Assembly: GCA_021770345.1 (NCBI GenBank)
Contig: JAETRD010000007.1
Span: 1-64,000 of the forward strand
Origin: Lachnospiraceae bacterium
GTDB taxonomy: Bacteria > Bacillota > Clostridia > Lachnospirales > Lachnospiraceae
Length of the DNA: 64,000 bases
Direction: 5' to 3'
Shown here: piece by piece, positions 26,258 through 34,781 of the stretch
Numbering within the stretch: position 1 is the stretch's first letter
Layout: each line of letters opens with the position of its first letter
Program-made: the position numbers and the translations under genes
Notes under the pieces: generated by a model
What the model was told of the DNA's origin: nothing
Databases searched by the model: none
Seen by the model: the letters and a program-made list of their open reading frames with translations, nothing else

Positions 26258-26299
26258 AATAATACACCTCCTGTTTGATATATATGGATTTTTATTTTT

Positions 26300-27610
26300 T
26301 TACAGTTTGTATTCCTGCCATTTTTTTGCGGCAAATACGGCAAGCGCCGTCACATTGATTCCGCCCACTACGAACAGCAGAAGATCCACCGCGTCGAACA
26401 CGATGTTGAAACCGAATACGGCGAGTGTTCCGGCCGTGATGATTAAAGCCAGGTAGATGGCAATGTTGGTGTTTTCCTTGTTGTCAAACAGCACCGTCAG
26501 GAAATAGTAGGAGCCGAGCAGTGTCGTGAGGCCGGACAGCAGGGTAAACATGCACAGCACAATCAGTCCGAAAACACCGGTGACATCGGATGCCGTCATA
26601 AAGAAATCTTTTAAACGGGTCACGGAGTCTGCCGGGAATGTGATAATTCCGTTTGTCACGCCGTAGGAAGCGATGTAAGTAGTCACGACGATGGATACCA
26701 GGATGGTGACAATCGTCGGGAGCAGGGAAATCATTGCCGCCTCGCGGGGCTCTGAGTCGGATTCCTGCGCGGACATCGCAAGAGCGCCGAGACCGGTCTC
26801 CGCAGTCTGAATTACGCGCTGCATGCCGAGAATAAAGCCCAGCGGAACGCCGAGCATTGCGCTGACGGGATTGGTCATACCTTCAATCATTCCGTTTAAG
26901 TAAACCGGAATGTGGTCATGGGTTTTCACAATAAAGATTGTGAAGAAAATAAAGTATGCAACCACTGCCGTACCGATCATATAGGTCATGGCATTGATAA
27001 AAAGGTCATGCTTTTTCGTGAGCACGATAATTCCGACGATCAGGATAATCGGAACGACGATGAACAGATATCTCTGTACCTGATTTAAGGAAACGGACAG
27101 ATACTGGTCGGTCACTATCGTGACAACGGAATCCATTCCGCTGAACTGAAAGCCGCCGAAACCAAACACATAAAGTGCACAAAAGCCGATTCCGTATATC
27201 GCAGCGAATTTCGGAGAGAGCAGCATTCCGATGTACTCCTTGGGAGTCTTTTTCATAACTTTTGAGCACAGGGTTTCGGAATAAGATACCGGAACCATAA
27301 TAAGTGCGCCGATTAAGGCCCAGATGGCCATGGCCTCAATGTGTGTCTGGCCTTTGCTTACAAGATTTGACAGAGAGCCAAGAACGCTGATGATAGCACC
27401 TGTACCGATCATAGCGCCCAGAGAGATGGAAGCCGGACCGATAAGGTTTGCAAATTTCACTTTGGATTTCCCGGATGTCTGAGGCTGAATCTTTGTGAAT
27501 GTGCGGATTGACAGAAACGCCCCGAGAATCAGAACACACGGAAGGAAAATCGGCCATACAGTATTTGAGATGGTGCCGATAATTTTTTCCACAATGTCTA
27601 AAATATTCAT
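26300..27610 (-). CDS. Alanine/glycine:cation symporter (AGCS) family protein
   Basis: A 436-residue membrane protein with about eleven helices of the sodium:alanine symporter family (motifs FANLIGPASISLGAMIGTGA, GFQFSGMDSVV, and QTAETGLGALAMSAQESDSE). It probably imports a small amino acid or an acylated amino acid with Na+. The start ATG 27610 has AAAGGAGT upstream; the longer frame start at 27676 lies inside the leader. The family usually runs 440-480 residues, so this one is near the short end. The downstream amidohydrolase is in the same operon. A promoter and a leader hairpin precede it. Confidence 0.85.
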   Translation of the reverse strand: MNILDIVEKIIGTISNTVWPIFLPCVLILGAFLSIRTFTKIQPQTSGKSKVKFANLIGPASISLGAMIGTGAIISVLGSLSNLVSKGQTHIEAMAIWALIGALIMVPVSYSETLCSKVMKKTPKEYIGMLLSPKFAAIYGIGFCALYVFGFGGFQFSGMDSVVTIVTDQYLSVSLNQVQRYLFIVVPIILIVGIIVLTKKHDLFINAMTYMIGTAVVAYFIFFTIFIVKTHDHIPVYLNGMIEGMTNPVSAMLGVPLGFILGMQRVIQTAETGLGALAMSAQESDSEPREAAMISLLPTIVTILVSIVVTTYIASYGVTNGIITFPADSVTRLKDFFMTASDVTGVFGLIVLCMFTLLSGLTTLLGSYYFLTVLFDNKENTNIAIYLALIITAGTLAVFGFNIVFDAVDLLLFVVGGINVTALAVFAAKKWQEYKL

Positions 27611-27678
27611 AAAAATAAGTACTCCTTTTACTTGCGTATTTGTGGGGGCACTTTTTCGTTGAAAGTAAAACGACAAGC

Positions 27679-27702
27679 AGTAATGGACAAAAATCCATTA
27701 CT
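27679..27702 (-). promoter_or_regulatory. Leader hairpin upstream of AGCS symporter gene
   Basis: AGTAATGGA (27679-27687) pairs perfectly with TCCATTACT (27694-27702) around a 6-base loop. It falls within the predicted 5' leader of the symporter transcript. It could also be a weak terminator for the upstream HTH gene. Confidence 0.45.
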
Positions 27703-27727
27703 CTTGCCGTGTCTGCTCGTCAATTTG

Positions 27728-27756
27728 ACTATAGCATTGCGGAAAAAAATATTCAA
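27728..27756 (-). promoter_or_regulatory. Candidate promoter of the symporter-amidohydrolase operon
   Basis: On the minus strand TTGAAT (27756-27751) and TATAGT (27733-27728) are exactly 17 bases apart, about 120 bases before the ATG at 27610. Confidence 0.55.
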
Positions 27757-27792
27757 TTCATAAATGTTGCAAAAAATTGCATAAAAGTGAAT

Positions 27793-29331
27793 TCATCCTT
27801 CGGACTGGGATTCGAGGAGTTCCATGTAGCTCAGCGCGAGTTCCATGCTCGGGATAATCATCTCATGGGAGACGACATCGCTGCGGTTTTCCCAGGCCTC
27901 CTCGTAAAACGAGTCAAAGAGGTCAAGCATCTTCTGATCTTTTAATACCAGCATCGTTTGGTCCGTATAATCGGAATGGATGCGCAGGTAGCTGATAAAG
28001 CTCGAGAGATAGCAGCTTGGGTTTTTGCACTGCTTAAATTCTTCGATAAAATAACCGTTGATAATCTTTACTTTAATATTCGGGTTTGTCTCCATCAGGT
28101 GTATCATGTGATTGATATGCGCAGTGCGCTCGGAAATAGAGAGCGTGACTTTTGTGTTGAAAAAGTTAAGCTCCCCGGTCAGGGCATAATTGTTGAGCGT
28201 CTGTTCGTATAAAAGCACCTGCATTCCCGAGTTGTAGGTGGCGTTATTTAAAACGACATCGATGTTTTTCAGCTCATTTAGGATTTCAGGGCGATCTCCG
28301 AAGACCTGTTTTGCCACCTTTTCAAACAAGTCGGCGGGGAGGAACAATTCATTAATCGCGCCGATCAGTACCCGGATATTCTTTCCGATAATGTAGCGCA
28401 TATACAGTTTCCCGGTAATCATTTCCTCCGGCGTGTGACAGGAGTACACAGGGTGACAGCTGATGGTGATAAGTTCGTCGAGCATATCGTAAGTATCCTG
28501 AATGACTGTCTCATCATCGGAGGTTGTGGCAATCAGAAGCTTTCCGTTGCGGCCGGGGATGCCGAAATGCGCAAAATGGTTCTTGACGGAAATAGCCATA
28601 GAGTAAAAGGAGAAATCCGTTGCATAAATCGAAAAATTAGTGTTGCCGAAATTTGTCACCATATTGATGAAAAGAATCGGATCAAAAATCAAATCGGCCT
28701 TTTTGATATCCGTGATACTTAAAATCAACCGGAATTTCATCAGCTCCGGGCGCACCAGATTGATATCGTTTCCCCGGATACCGGCGAGATTGAGCTTGTC
28801 GTCCCGGCTGATCTCGAACAGACTCGTCAGCATAATCAGATCCAGTGGATTTTCCGCGGTGATGTGCTCATCAATCGGAATGTGCAGATATTTCCTGCGC
28901 AGTCTCGGATTAACCAATGTATAACTGTTGGGCTTGTCGGCAAATTTCTGATAGGCATTGTCAAGGCAGGTGGAAGCGTCCGCGTCAACGGGAGATTTCT
29001 CCGTACTATATAAATAAGAAGAAAAAAGCTGTTCCTCGACTGCCTTCTGGAAACTTTTCTTTTCATCCGCCATGGTTTTGCTCCCATCGTTTGGTATTTC
29101 GAGAAAATTCTGAATGGCGTGCCGCGCGCTGTCGGTGGCCTCTGCCGTGATAAAGGCGGCAGTTTTCTGGCAGATCAGACTGGCATTCTTGCTGGAGGGA
29201 TAAATTTTTGAGTTGACCATTTTGCTGATGTAGGATACGTCATAGCCCAGCTCGAGAGCCAATGCCTGATTTTTTGTTCCCGTATAATTCAGCAGTTTGC
29301 TGATTAGTTTCCCAAAGTCCATTGCAACCAT
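27793..29331 (-). CDS. Unrecognised 512-residue protein with N-terminal HTH
   Basis: I do not recognise this protein as a named family. The first 60 residues look like a helix-turn-helix of the XRE/phage-repressor type (FGKLISKLLNYTGTKNQALA, then LGYDVSYISKMVNSKIYPS). The remaining 450 residues form a soluble mixed alpha/beta region with no membrane segments and no clear catalytic motif; LHIPIDEHITAENPLDLIML and NFGNTNFSIYATDFSFYSM are characteristic stretches. I start at ATG 29331, which has AGGAGG nine bases upstream; ATG 29322 is possible. It faces the MFS gene at 29672 and lies upstream of the symporter-amidohydrolase unit, so it is a likely regulator of one or both, with the large domain sensing a ligand. 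Base composition is more A+T-rich than neighbours. Confidence 0.7.
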   Translation of the reverse strand: MVAMDFGKLISKLLNYTGTKNQALALELGYDVSYISKMVNSKIYPSSKNASLICQKTAAFITAEATDSARHAIQNFLEIPNDGSKTMADEKKSFQKAVEEQLFSSYLYSTEKSPVDADASTCLDNAYQKFADKPNSYTLVNPRLRRKYLHIPIDEHITAENPLDLIMLTSLFEISRDDKLNLAGIRGNDINLVRPELMKFRLILSITDIKKADLIFDPILFINMVTNFGNTNFSIYATDFSFYSMAISVKNHFAHFGIPGRNGKLLIATTSDDETVIQDTYDMLDELITISCHPVYSCHTPEEMITGKLYMRYIIGKNIRVLIGAINELFLPADLFEKVAKQVFGDRPEILNELKNIDVVLNNATYNSGMQVLLYEQTLNNYALTGELNFFNTKVTLSISERTAHINHMIHLMETNPNIKVKIINGYFIEEFKQCKNPSCYLSSFISYLRIHSDYTDQTMLVLKDQKMLDLFDSFYEEAWENRSDVVSHEMIIPSMELALSYMELLESQSEG

Positions 29332-29501
29332 TTGTGTAATCCTCCTAAAGTAAGGCCGTGAAAAAGCCGTTTTCACGACGCTTTTCACATTTTGTCAAGT
29401 GGCATCAATATTTTTGCAAACTTTTCATGTATGCATAATGATATAGTAGAACAAAGGGAATACTGCCAGAGAAGAAACGAAAAAACTACAAACCAAACCA
29501 T

Positions 29502-29530
29502 TTACTTATTTTATAGATATATTCTATATT
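29502..29530 (+). promoter_or_regulatory. Candidate promoter of the OFA-like MFS gene
   Basis: TTACTT (29502-29507) and TATATT (29525-29530) are 17 bases apart, about 140 bases upstream of the ATG at 29672. Confidence 0.4.
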
Positions 29531-29562
29531 ATTTTTCGGTTCTTGTCAGCATTTTTCCTTTC

Positions 29563-29589
29563 GGAAATTCCCCGTTCCGGGGAATTTCC
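29563..29589. promoter_or_regulatory. Perfect 11-bp inverted repeat upstream of MFS gene
   Basis: GGAAATTCCCC (29563-29573) is mirrored by GGGGAATTTCC (29579-29589) around the loop GTTCC. No T-run follows. It could be an operator for the divergent HTH protein or a leader hairpin in the MFS transcript. Confidence 0.5.
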
Positions 29590-29671
29590 ATATAAAACCA
29601 CCCCACTTTTTCGAAAGTCGTGTTTGCTCGTCAAAACAAACCGCAAAAATACAAGCAGGAGGTATTTAGTT

Positions 29672-30931
29672 ATGACTGAAAAGAAGAGTTCCAAATATGG
29701 CTGGTTGATACTTGTCTCAGCCATGATACTGCAGGCAGTCGTGTTTGGCGTGTCTACCAACATGCATACACAGTTTACATCTTATGTTGTCGCGGGTGAA
29801 AATTTTAAGCTTGCCACATTTTCTATTATGTTCACAATAGGCGCAGTTTTCTCTGCAATTTTTCTGCCGGTTATTGGAAAAACATATAATAAATATCCGA
29901 TTAAATTAATTTTCATGACCGGAACCATCATATCTATGGCCGGTATCATGTTTCTTTCCTTTGCGAACCAGTACTGGATGTTCTATTTCGGCTATACGCT
30001 GTCACAGGTTGCTGCCGGGGCAGTGTGCTCGCTCGGAGCGCCGATGCTGATGAATTCGTGGTTTGGCGAGAAGCTGCGCGGACGTGCGCTTGGCCTGACA
30101 TTTGCCGGAGGTTCCATCGGCAACATCGTGATTCAGTCCCTGATTGTAAAAGTGCTTTCCAATCCGGATCAGGGTTATAAGTTTGCATATTTCTGGGCAA
30201 GTATTATCGGGCTTGTGGTAGGTCTCGCCGTGATTATCCCGTTTGTGAGAATGCCCAAAGACACCAGTGAAGTGCTTGGTAAGGCGGATGAAGAAGCGTC
30301 TTCCGAAAAGAAGGAGATCGAGATCTGGGGCTGGAGCGTGGTCGAGGTGAAAGGGCAGAAGTTTTTCTGGGTTTACAGTGTCGGATTTGTGTTCATCGGT
30401 CTGTATGTTGCGGGTCTTGCAATGAATTTTGCAACCTACCTGAATGCGATTGAGCTTACTCCGACTACCGTAGGTGCGGTTGGTTCTCTGTTTGCGCTTG
30501 CATCGCTGATCGGAAATGTCGGCGGTGGAACCATGTTTGATAAGATCGGCGTAAAGAAAGCCATGATTTTTGCAGGGATCCTCGTAGTGATTGCAGACGT
30601 TGCGCTGCTGCTCACACCGAAGCTTTTGCCGCTCGCATTTGTATTTGCAGTCTGCAAGGGCTTTGCGGTATATCACTATATGTCCGGTCCTTCTGTACTG
30701 GCAGGCAAGCTGTTCGGAAATAAAGAGTTTGCTTCGATTCTCGCAGTTACCCAGATCTTTTTTGCAGTCGGCTATGCAATCGGAACGCCGATTTTCGGTG
30801 CGATTGCGGAGGGAATCAGCTTTAGCGCAGCATGGATTTATGTACTTGTGTGCATTGTGTTTGCGTTTATCTGCCTCTTAACCGGAATTGATGCATTTAC
30901 GAAAATGAATAAGGAAAAATTCGGAAAATAA
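29672..30931 (+). CDS. MFS transporter, oxalate:formate antiporter (OFA)-like
   Basis: A 419-residue major facilitator protein with twelve predicted helices. The N-terminus (KYGWLILVSAMILQAVVFGV) and the repeated MFS signature (GGSIGNIVIQ in the first half, GGGTMFDKIGVKKAMIFAG in the second) match the OFA/monocarboxylate branch. It probably moves a small organic anion. The start ATG 29672 has AGGAGG upstream. It is transcribed away from the unrecognised HTH protein, a common arrangement of transporter and regulator. The substrate cannot be inferred from sequence; the nearby amidohydrolase suggests a shared pathway for an organic acid or amino-acid derivative. Confidence 0.85.
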   Translation: MTEKKSSKYGWLILVSAMILQAVVFGVSTNMHTQFTSYVVAGENFKLATFSIMFTIGAVFSAIFLPVIGKTYNKYPIKLIFMTGTIISMAGIMFLSFANQYWMFYFGYTLSQVAAGAVCSLGAPMLMNSWFGEKLRGRALGLTFAGGSIGNIVIQSLIVKVLSNPDQGYKFAYFWASIIGLVVGLAVIIPFVRMPKDTSEVLGKADEEASSEKKEIEIWGWSVVEVKGQKFFWVYSVGFVFIGLYVAGLAMNFATYLNAIELTPTTVGAVGSLFALASLIGNVGGGTMFDKIGVKKAMIFAGILVVIADVALLLTPKLLPLAFVFAVCKGFAVYHYMSGPSVLAGKLFGNKEFASILAVTQIFFAVGYAIGTPIFGAIAEGISFSAAWIYVLVCIVFAFICLLTGIDAFTKMNKEKFGK

Positions 30932-30942
30932 AAGCCGATCGG

Positions 30943-30977
30943 AAAAAAAGGGCTGCCGCATTGCGGCAGCTTTTTTT
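30943..30977. terminator. Bidirectional terminator between MFS gene and thiT
   Basis: GCTGCCGCA (30952-30960) pairs with TGCGGCAGC (30962-30970), with an A-run before and a T-run after, giving a terminator on both strands for the converging genes. Confidence 0.9.
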
Positions 30978-31659
30978 ATGCAGTCAGAGCCTGTTTTTTT
31001 ACTTCGGCCAGCGCATGTGCCACCGGCGGGATGGAGATGATAACCAGGGTGAGAATTGCTTCGGGAACAAGGTAGGAGGCGTTGTAGCCCAGTGAGTACA
31101 GGATAGCAGGTGTTCCCTCGGGTGCATAAGCGCCAAAGAAGACAACACCGGAGATAACGGCGAATAGGTAACGTCCAAGCACACCCGCGATATAGCCAGA
31201 CAAAAGGCCGTGCTTTTTCCCGGAGAAGAATCCAGACAGGCCGAGAGCGCCGAAGGCACAGGGGTAGTCGATGAGCATCTGCGGCAGCGTATAGAAAATC
31301 GGCTCCGTCACAAACTGGAGCAGACCGTAGGCAACCGCAGTCATAATGCCGACATAGGGGCCGTACCAATAGCCGATCAGAACGATAAAGAGCATGCTAA
31401 ACAGTGTCACGGAACCGCCCATGGGCAGATCGGCAAACTTAATCAGGGAGCAGACCATCGCAAGCGCAATCGCAGCGGCGGAAAAGACAAGCTGTCTGGT
31501 GGTAAGTTTTGCCTTTTTTTCGGCGTTTTTGTGGCGGAGCACCGCAGCGATAACCAAAAGAGCGACGATGAGCGCCGCGATCATCAGGACGCCGACCGCA
31601 GTCACACGGACAGAACCGTCTCCCCAGGCGCCTTCCGGAGTAGCAAAAAAATTGTTCAT
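30976..31659 (-). CDS. thiT: Thiamine transporter ThiT (ECF S component)
   Basis: A 227-residue membrane protein of the ThiT family, the thiamine-binding S component that works with a shared ECF energizing module (not in this window). Residues about 60-225 contain six helices with the characteristic segments TRQLVFSAAAIALAMVCSLI, DLPMGGSVTLFSMLFIVLIG, and YGPYVGIMTAVAYGLLQF. Most ThiT proteins are about 190 residues; this one has an extra N-terminal helix (about 18-41) and a charged linker. The ATG has AAGGAGG upstream. A TPP riboswitch immediately upstream confirms the thiamine role and indicates repression when thiamine pyrophosphate is plentiful. Confidence 0.93.
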   Translation of the reverse strand: MNNFFATPEGAWGDGSVRVTAVGVLMIAALIVALLVIAAVLRHKNAEKKAKLTTRQLVFSAAAIALAMVCSLIKFADLPMGGSVTLFSMLFIVLIGYWYGPYVGIMTAVAYGLLQFVTEPIFYTLPQMLIDYPCAFGALGLSGFFSGKKHGLLSGYIAGVLGRYLFAVISGVVFFGAYAPEGTPAILYSLGYNASYLVPEAILTLVIISIPPVAHALAEVKKQALTA

Positions 31660-31702
31660 AAAAAAATCCTCCTTGCGAACAGGTATGCCAGGGGGATATC
31701 AA

Positions 31703-31808
31703 AAATCCGCTTCCTTACGCCGGTATTATCCGGTTCAAGTAATGAGGGTCGATGAAAACATCTCTCAGCCAATCTGCACGCCGCAGCGTACAGATTCAGC
31801 ACCCCTAG
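31703..31808 (-). ncRNA. TPP (THI-box) riboswitch controlling thiT
   Basis: On the minus strand the conserved parts of a THI element are present in order: GGGGTGC at the 5' end, GGCTGAGAGAT, GACCCT, TTGAACCGGATAATACCGGCGT and a closing AAGGAAGCGG. It lies about 45 bases before the thiT start. Binding of thiamine pyrophosphate should lower expression, probably by blocking the ribosome site, since no clear terminator is seen between it and the gene. Confidence 0.95.
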
Positions 31809-31895
31809 CAGTTGTATTCGTTTTTCTGTTTATATTGACGATTTTAAATATAACAGTTCACGGAACGGCTGTCAAGGGGCATGTAACGGAGAATT

Positions 31896-31919
31896 TCCGC
31901 GGAGATCCTCCGCGGAGAT
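31896..31919. promoter_or_regulatory. 13-bp-spaced repeat, possible MarR operator
   Basis: TCCGCGGAGAT occurs twice (31896-31906 and 31909-31919); each copy contains the palindrome TCCGCGGA. The pair ends six bases before the -35 of the MarR promoter. Confidence 0.45.
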
Positions 31920-31924
31920 TTTGC

Positions 31925-31952
31925 TTGATAATCAAAATATTCATGGTATAAT
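31925..31952 (+). promoter_or_regulatory. Promoter of the marR-DUF4321 operon
   Basis: TTGATA (31925-31930) and a perfect TATAAT (31947-31952) are 16 bases apart, 44 bases before the ATG at 31996. Confidence 0.7.
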
Positions 31953-31995
31953 GTCCCTGCGGAGTGTTTTGAGATATACAGGGGAGTGTGGATAG

Positions 31996-32454
31996 ATGAC
32001 GACAGACGAAACATTAAACGAATTGCTCGTGCGGCTGTTTAAGGATATCATGGAGATTGAGGGCCGGTGTCTGGTGACGGAGGAATACCGGGATATCAGC
32101 TATAATGATTTTCATATTATCGAGGCAATCGGGCAGAAGGAGCCTAAGAGTATGACCGCGATCGCAAAGCTGATGGGCGTGACGACAGGTACGCTGACGA
32201 AAGCGATGGACGCGCTGACCGAAAAGGGTTATGTGGTGCGGGAGCGCAGCAAACAGGATAAGCGCGTAGTCTGGGTTTCCCTGACCGGGAAGGGAAAGGG
32301 AGCGCATGCGCATCATGAGGAGTTTCACCGCAGGATGATCGCGCATGTCAAGGGACAGCTGACCGAACAGGAGACGCCGATTTTAATATATGCGCTGGCG
32401 AAACTGATCGATTATTTTCAGATGATATACGGACAGGAGGATGCAAATGAGTAG
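31996..32454 (+). CDS. MarR-family transcriptional regulator
   Basis: A 152-residue winged-helix repressor. The DNA-binding core is clear: SYNDFHIIEAIGQKEPKSMT, then IAKLMGVTTGTLTKAMDALT and the wing KGYVVRERSKQDKRVVWVSL. N- and C-terminal helices form the dimer interface. Length and motifs match the group that includes the fatty-acid regulator FabT, but no fab genes lie here, so the target is unknown. It overlaps the DUF4321 gene by eight bases and likely controls its own promoter through the repeat at 31896-31919. Confidence 0.87.
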   Translation: MTTDETLNELLVRLFKDIMEIEGRCLVTEEYRDISYNDFHIIEAIGQKEPKSMTAIAKLMGVTTGTLTKAMDALTEKGYVVRERSKQDKRVVWVSLTGKGKGAHAHHEEFHRRMIAHVKGQLTEQETPILIYALAKLIDYFQMIYGQEDANE

Positions 32455-32710
32455 AATCGGTATGGGCAAAAATGCGTGGGCGCTGTTTCTTTTGCTGCTT
32501 GCAGGAATTGTACTGGGCGGGTTTATCGGGAATCTGGTCGCGGGAATCCCGGGGTTTGGGTGGCTCAATTACGGACAGAGTTTCGGGCTGACCAGCCCGG
32601 TTGTGTTTGATATCGGCATCATGGTGATCACGTTCGGGCTTTCGATACATATCTCGATTGCGAGCATTATCGGGGTGCTGATCGCAATTTTGGTTTATCG
32701 CCTGATTTAG
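32447..32710 (+). CDS. DUF4321 small membrane protein
   Basis: An 87-residue protein with two strong hydrophobic segments (about 7-28 and 52-85) and a glycine-rich loop (AGIPGFGWLNYGQSFGLTSP). It matches the DUF4321 family found widely in Clostridia, whose function is unknown. ATG 32447 is used because AGGAGG lies six bases upstream. It overlaps the 3' end of the MarR gene, so translation is probably coupled. Confidence 0.8.
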   Translation: MSRIGMGKNAWALFLLLLAGIVLGGFIGNLVAGIPGFGWLNYGQSFGLTSPVVFDIGIMVITFGLSIHISIASIIGVLIAILVYRLI

Positions 32711-32743
32711 GCTTTAACAATTTATCGTGATAAAGAAAAAAAG

Positions 32744-34245
<1,502 letters not shown>

Positions 34246-34277
34246 AATATTTGGCTATAACAGAATAGGCAGTGAAG

Positions 34278-34319
34278 ATTGCGCAAACATGCATAAATAG
34301 TATGTCTGCGCAATTTTTT
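34278..34319 (+). terminator. gdhA terminator
   Basis: ATTGCGCA (34278-34285) pairs with TGCGCAAT (34307-34314); the stem extends inward after one mismatch, and a T-run follows. Confidence 0.85.
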
Positions 34320-34342
34320 ACAAAAACGTGCGTGAAAAATTG

Positions 34343-34371
34343 TTGAAGTTATATACAAGAAATGTTATACT
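34343..34371 (+). promoter_or_regulatory. Promoter of the small-protein/HD operon
   Basis: TTGAAG (34343-34348) and TATACT (34366-34371) are 17 bases apart, about 50 bases upstream of the ATG at 34420. Confidence 0.6.
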
Positions 34372-34419
34372 TTCTGGCATATTCACATATAATAAATAGA
34401 TGATTCGGGGGAGAGAGAC

Positions 34420-34779
34420 ATGTGCTTTTACATTGGAATTGAGGATTTGGCGGCAAATGCGCTCATTGAAATAATGAAAAAGAGTGACAGAACCTGTATC
34501 ACTTATAGTGAATTGGAGCAATATGGAGCGCATGTGGTTCAGCTTTTGTCTGAAAAGGGTGAAAAGGCAGTTCTCGTTTTGTCACGGGATGATACGAATG
34601 CTTTGTTTAGGGATTATTCGGAGTTTTTTGAAGAAGTCGAGCTGAAAAACGGATTGGGGATCCGGTTAAAGACCGGAAAAAGAAAGGAGGATTTGATTAT
34701 TCAATTCAGGGGATATCTGGCGCTGGATGTCTTGCTGGCATTCGTTGATAAGAGTTCGGTGCGGATATTGGGAGTATAG
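34420..34779 (+). CDS. Unknown 119-residue protein paired with HD phosphohydrolase
   Basis: I do not recognise this protein. It is 119 residues, soluble and acidic, beginning MCFYIGIEDLAANALIEIM and ending FVDKSSVRILGV. An alternating helix/strand pattern (ITYSELEQYGAHVVQLLSEK, then KAVLVLSRDDTNALFRDYSE) suggests a compact alpha/beta fold. A GGGGGAGAG site precedes the ATG. It sits two bases before the HD-domain gene, so the two are one transcriptional unit and probably act together. Both genes are clearly richer in A and T than gdhA and the genes downstream, which suggests horizontal acquisition. Confidence 0.65.
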   Translation: MCFYIGIEDLAANALIEIMKKSDRTCITYSELEQYGAHVVQLLSEKGEKAVLVLSRDDTNALFRDYSEFFEEVELKNGLGIRLKTGKRKEDLIIQFRGYLALDVLLAFVDKSSVRILGV

Positions 34780-34781
34780 TG

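Larger units (their letters stand above)
29332..29671. other. Divergent intergenic region between HTH gene and MFS gene
   Basis: These 340 bases are A+T-rich and hold no credible gene. They contain a TTGACA on the minus strand (29399-29394) without a clear -10, a candidate plus-strand promoter at 29502-29530, and a perfect inverted repeat at 29563-29589. Confidence 0.6.
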
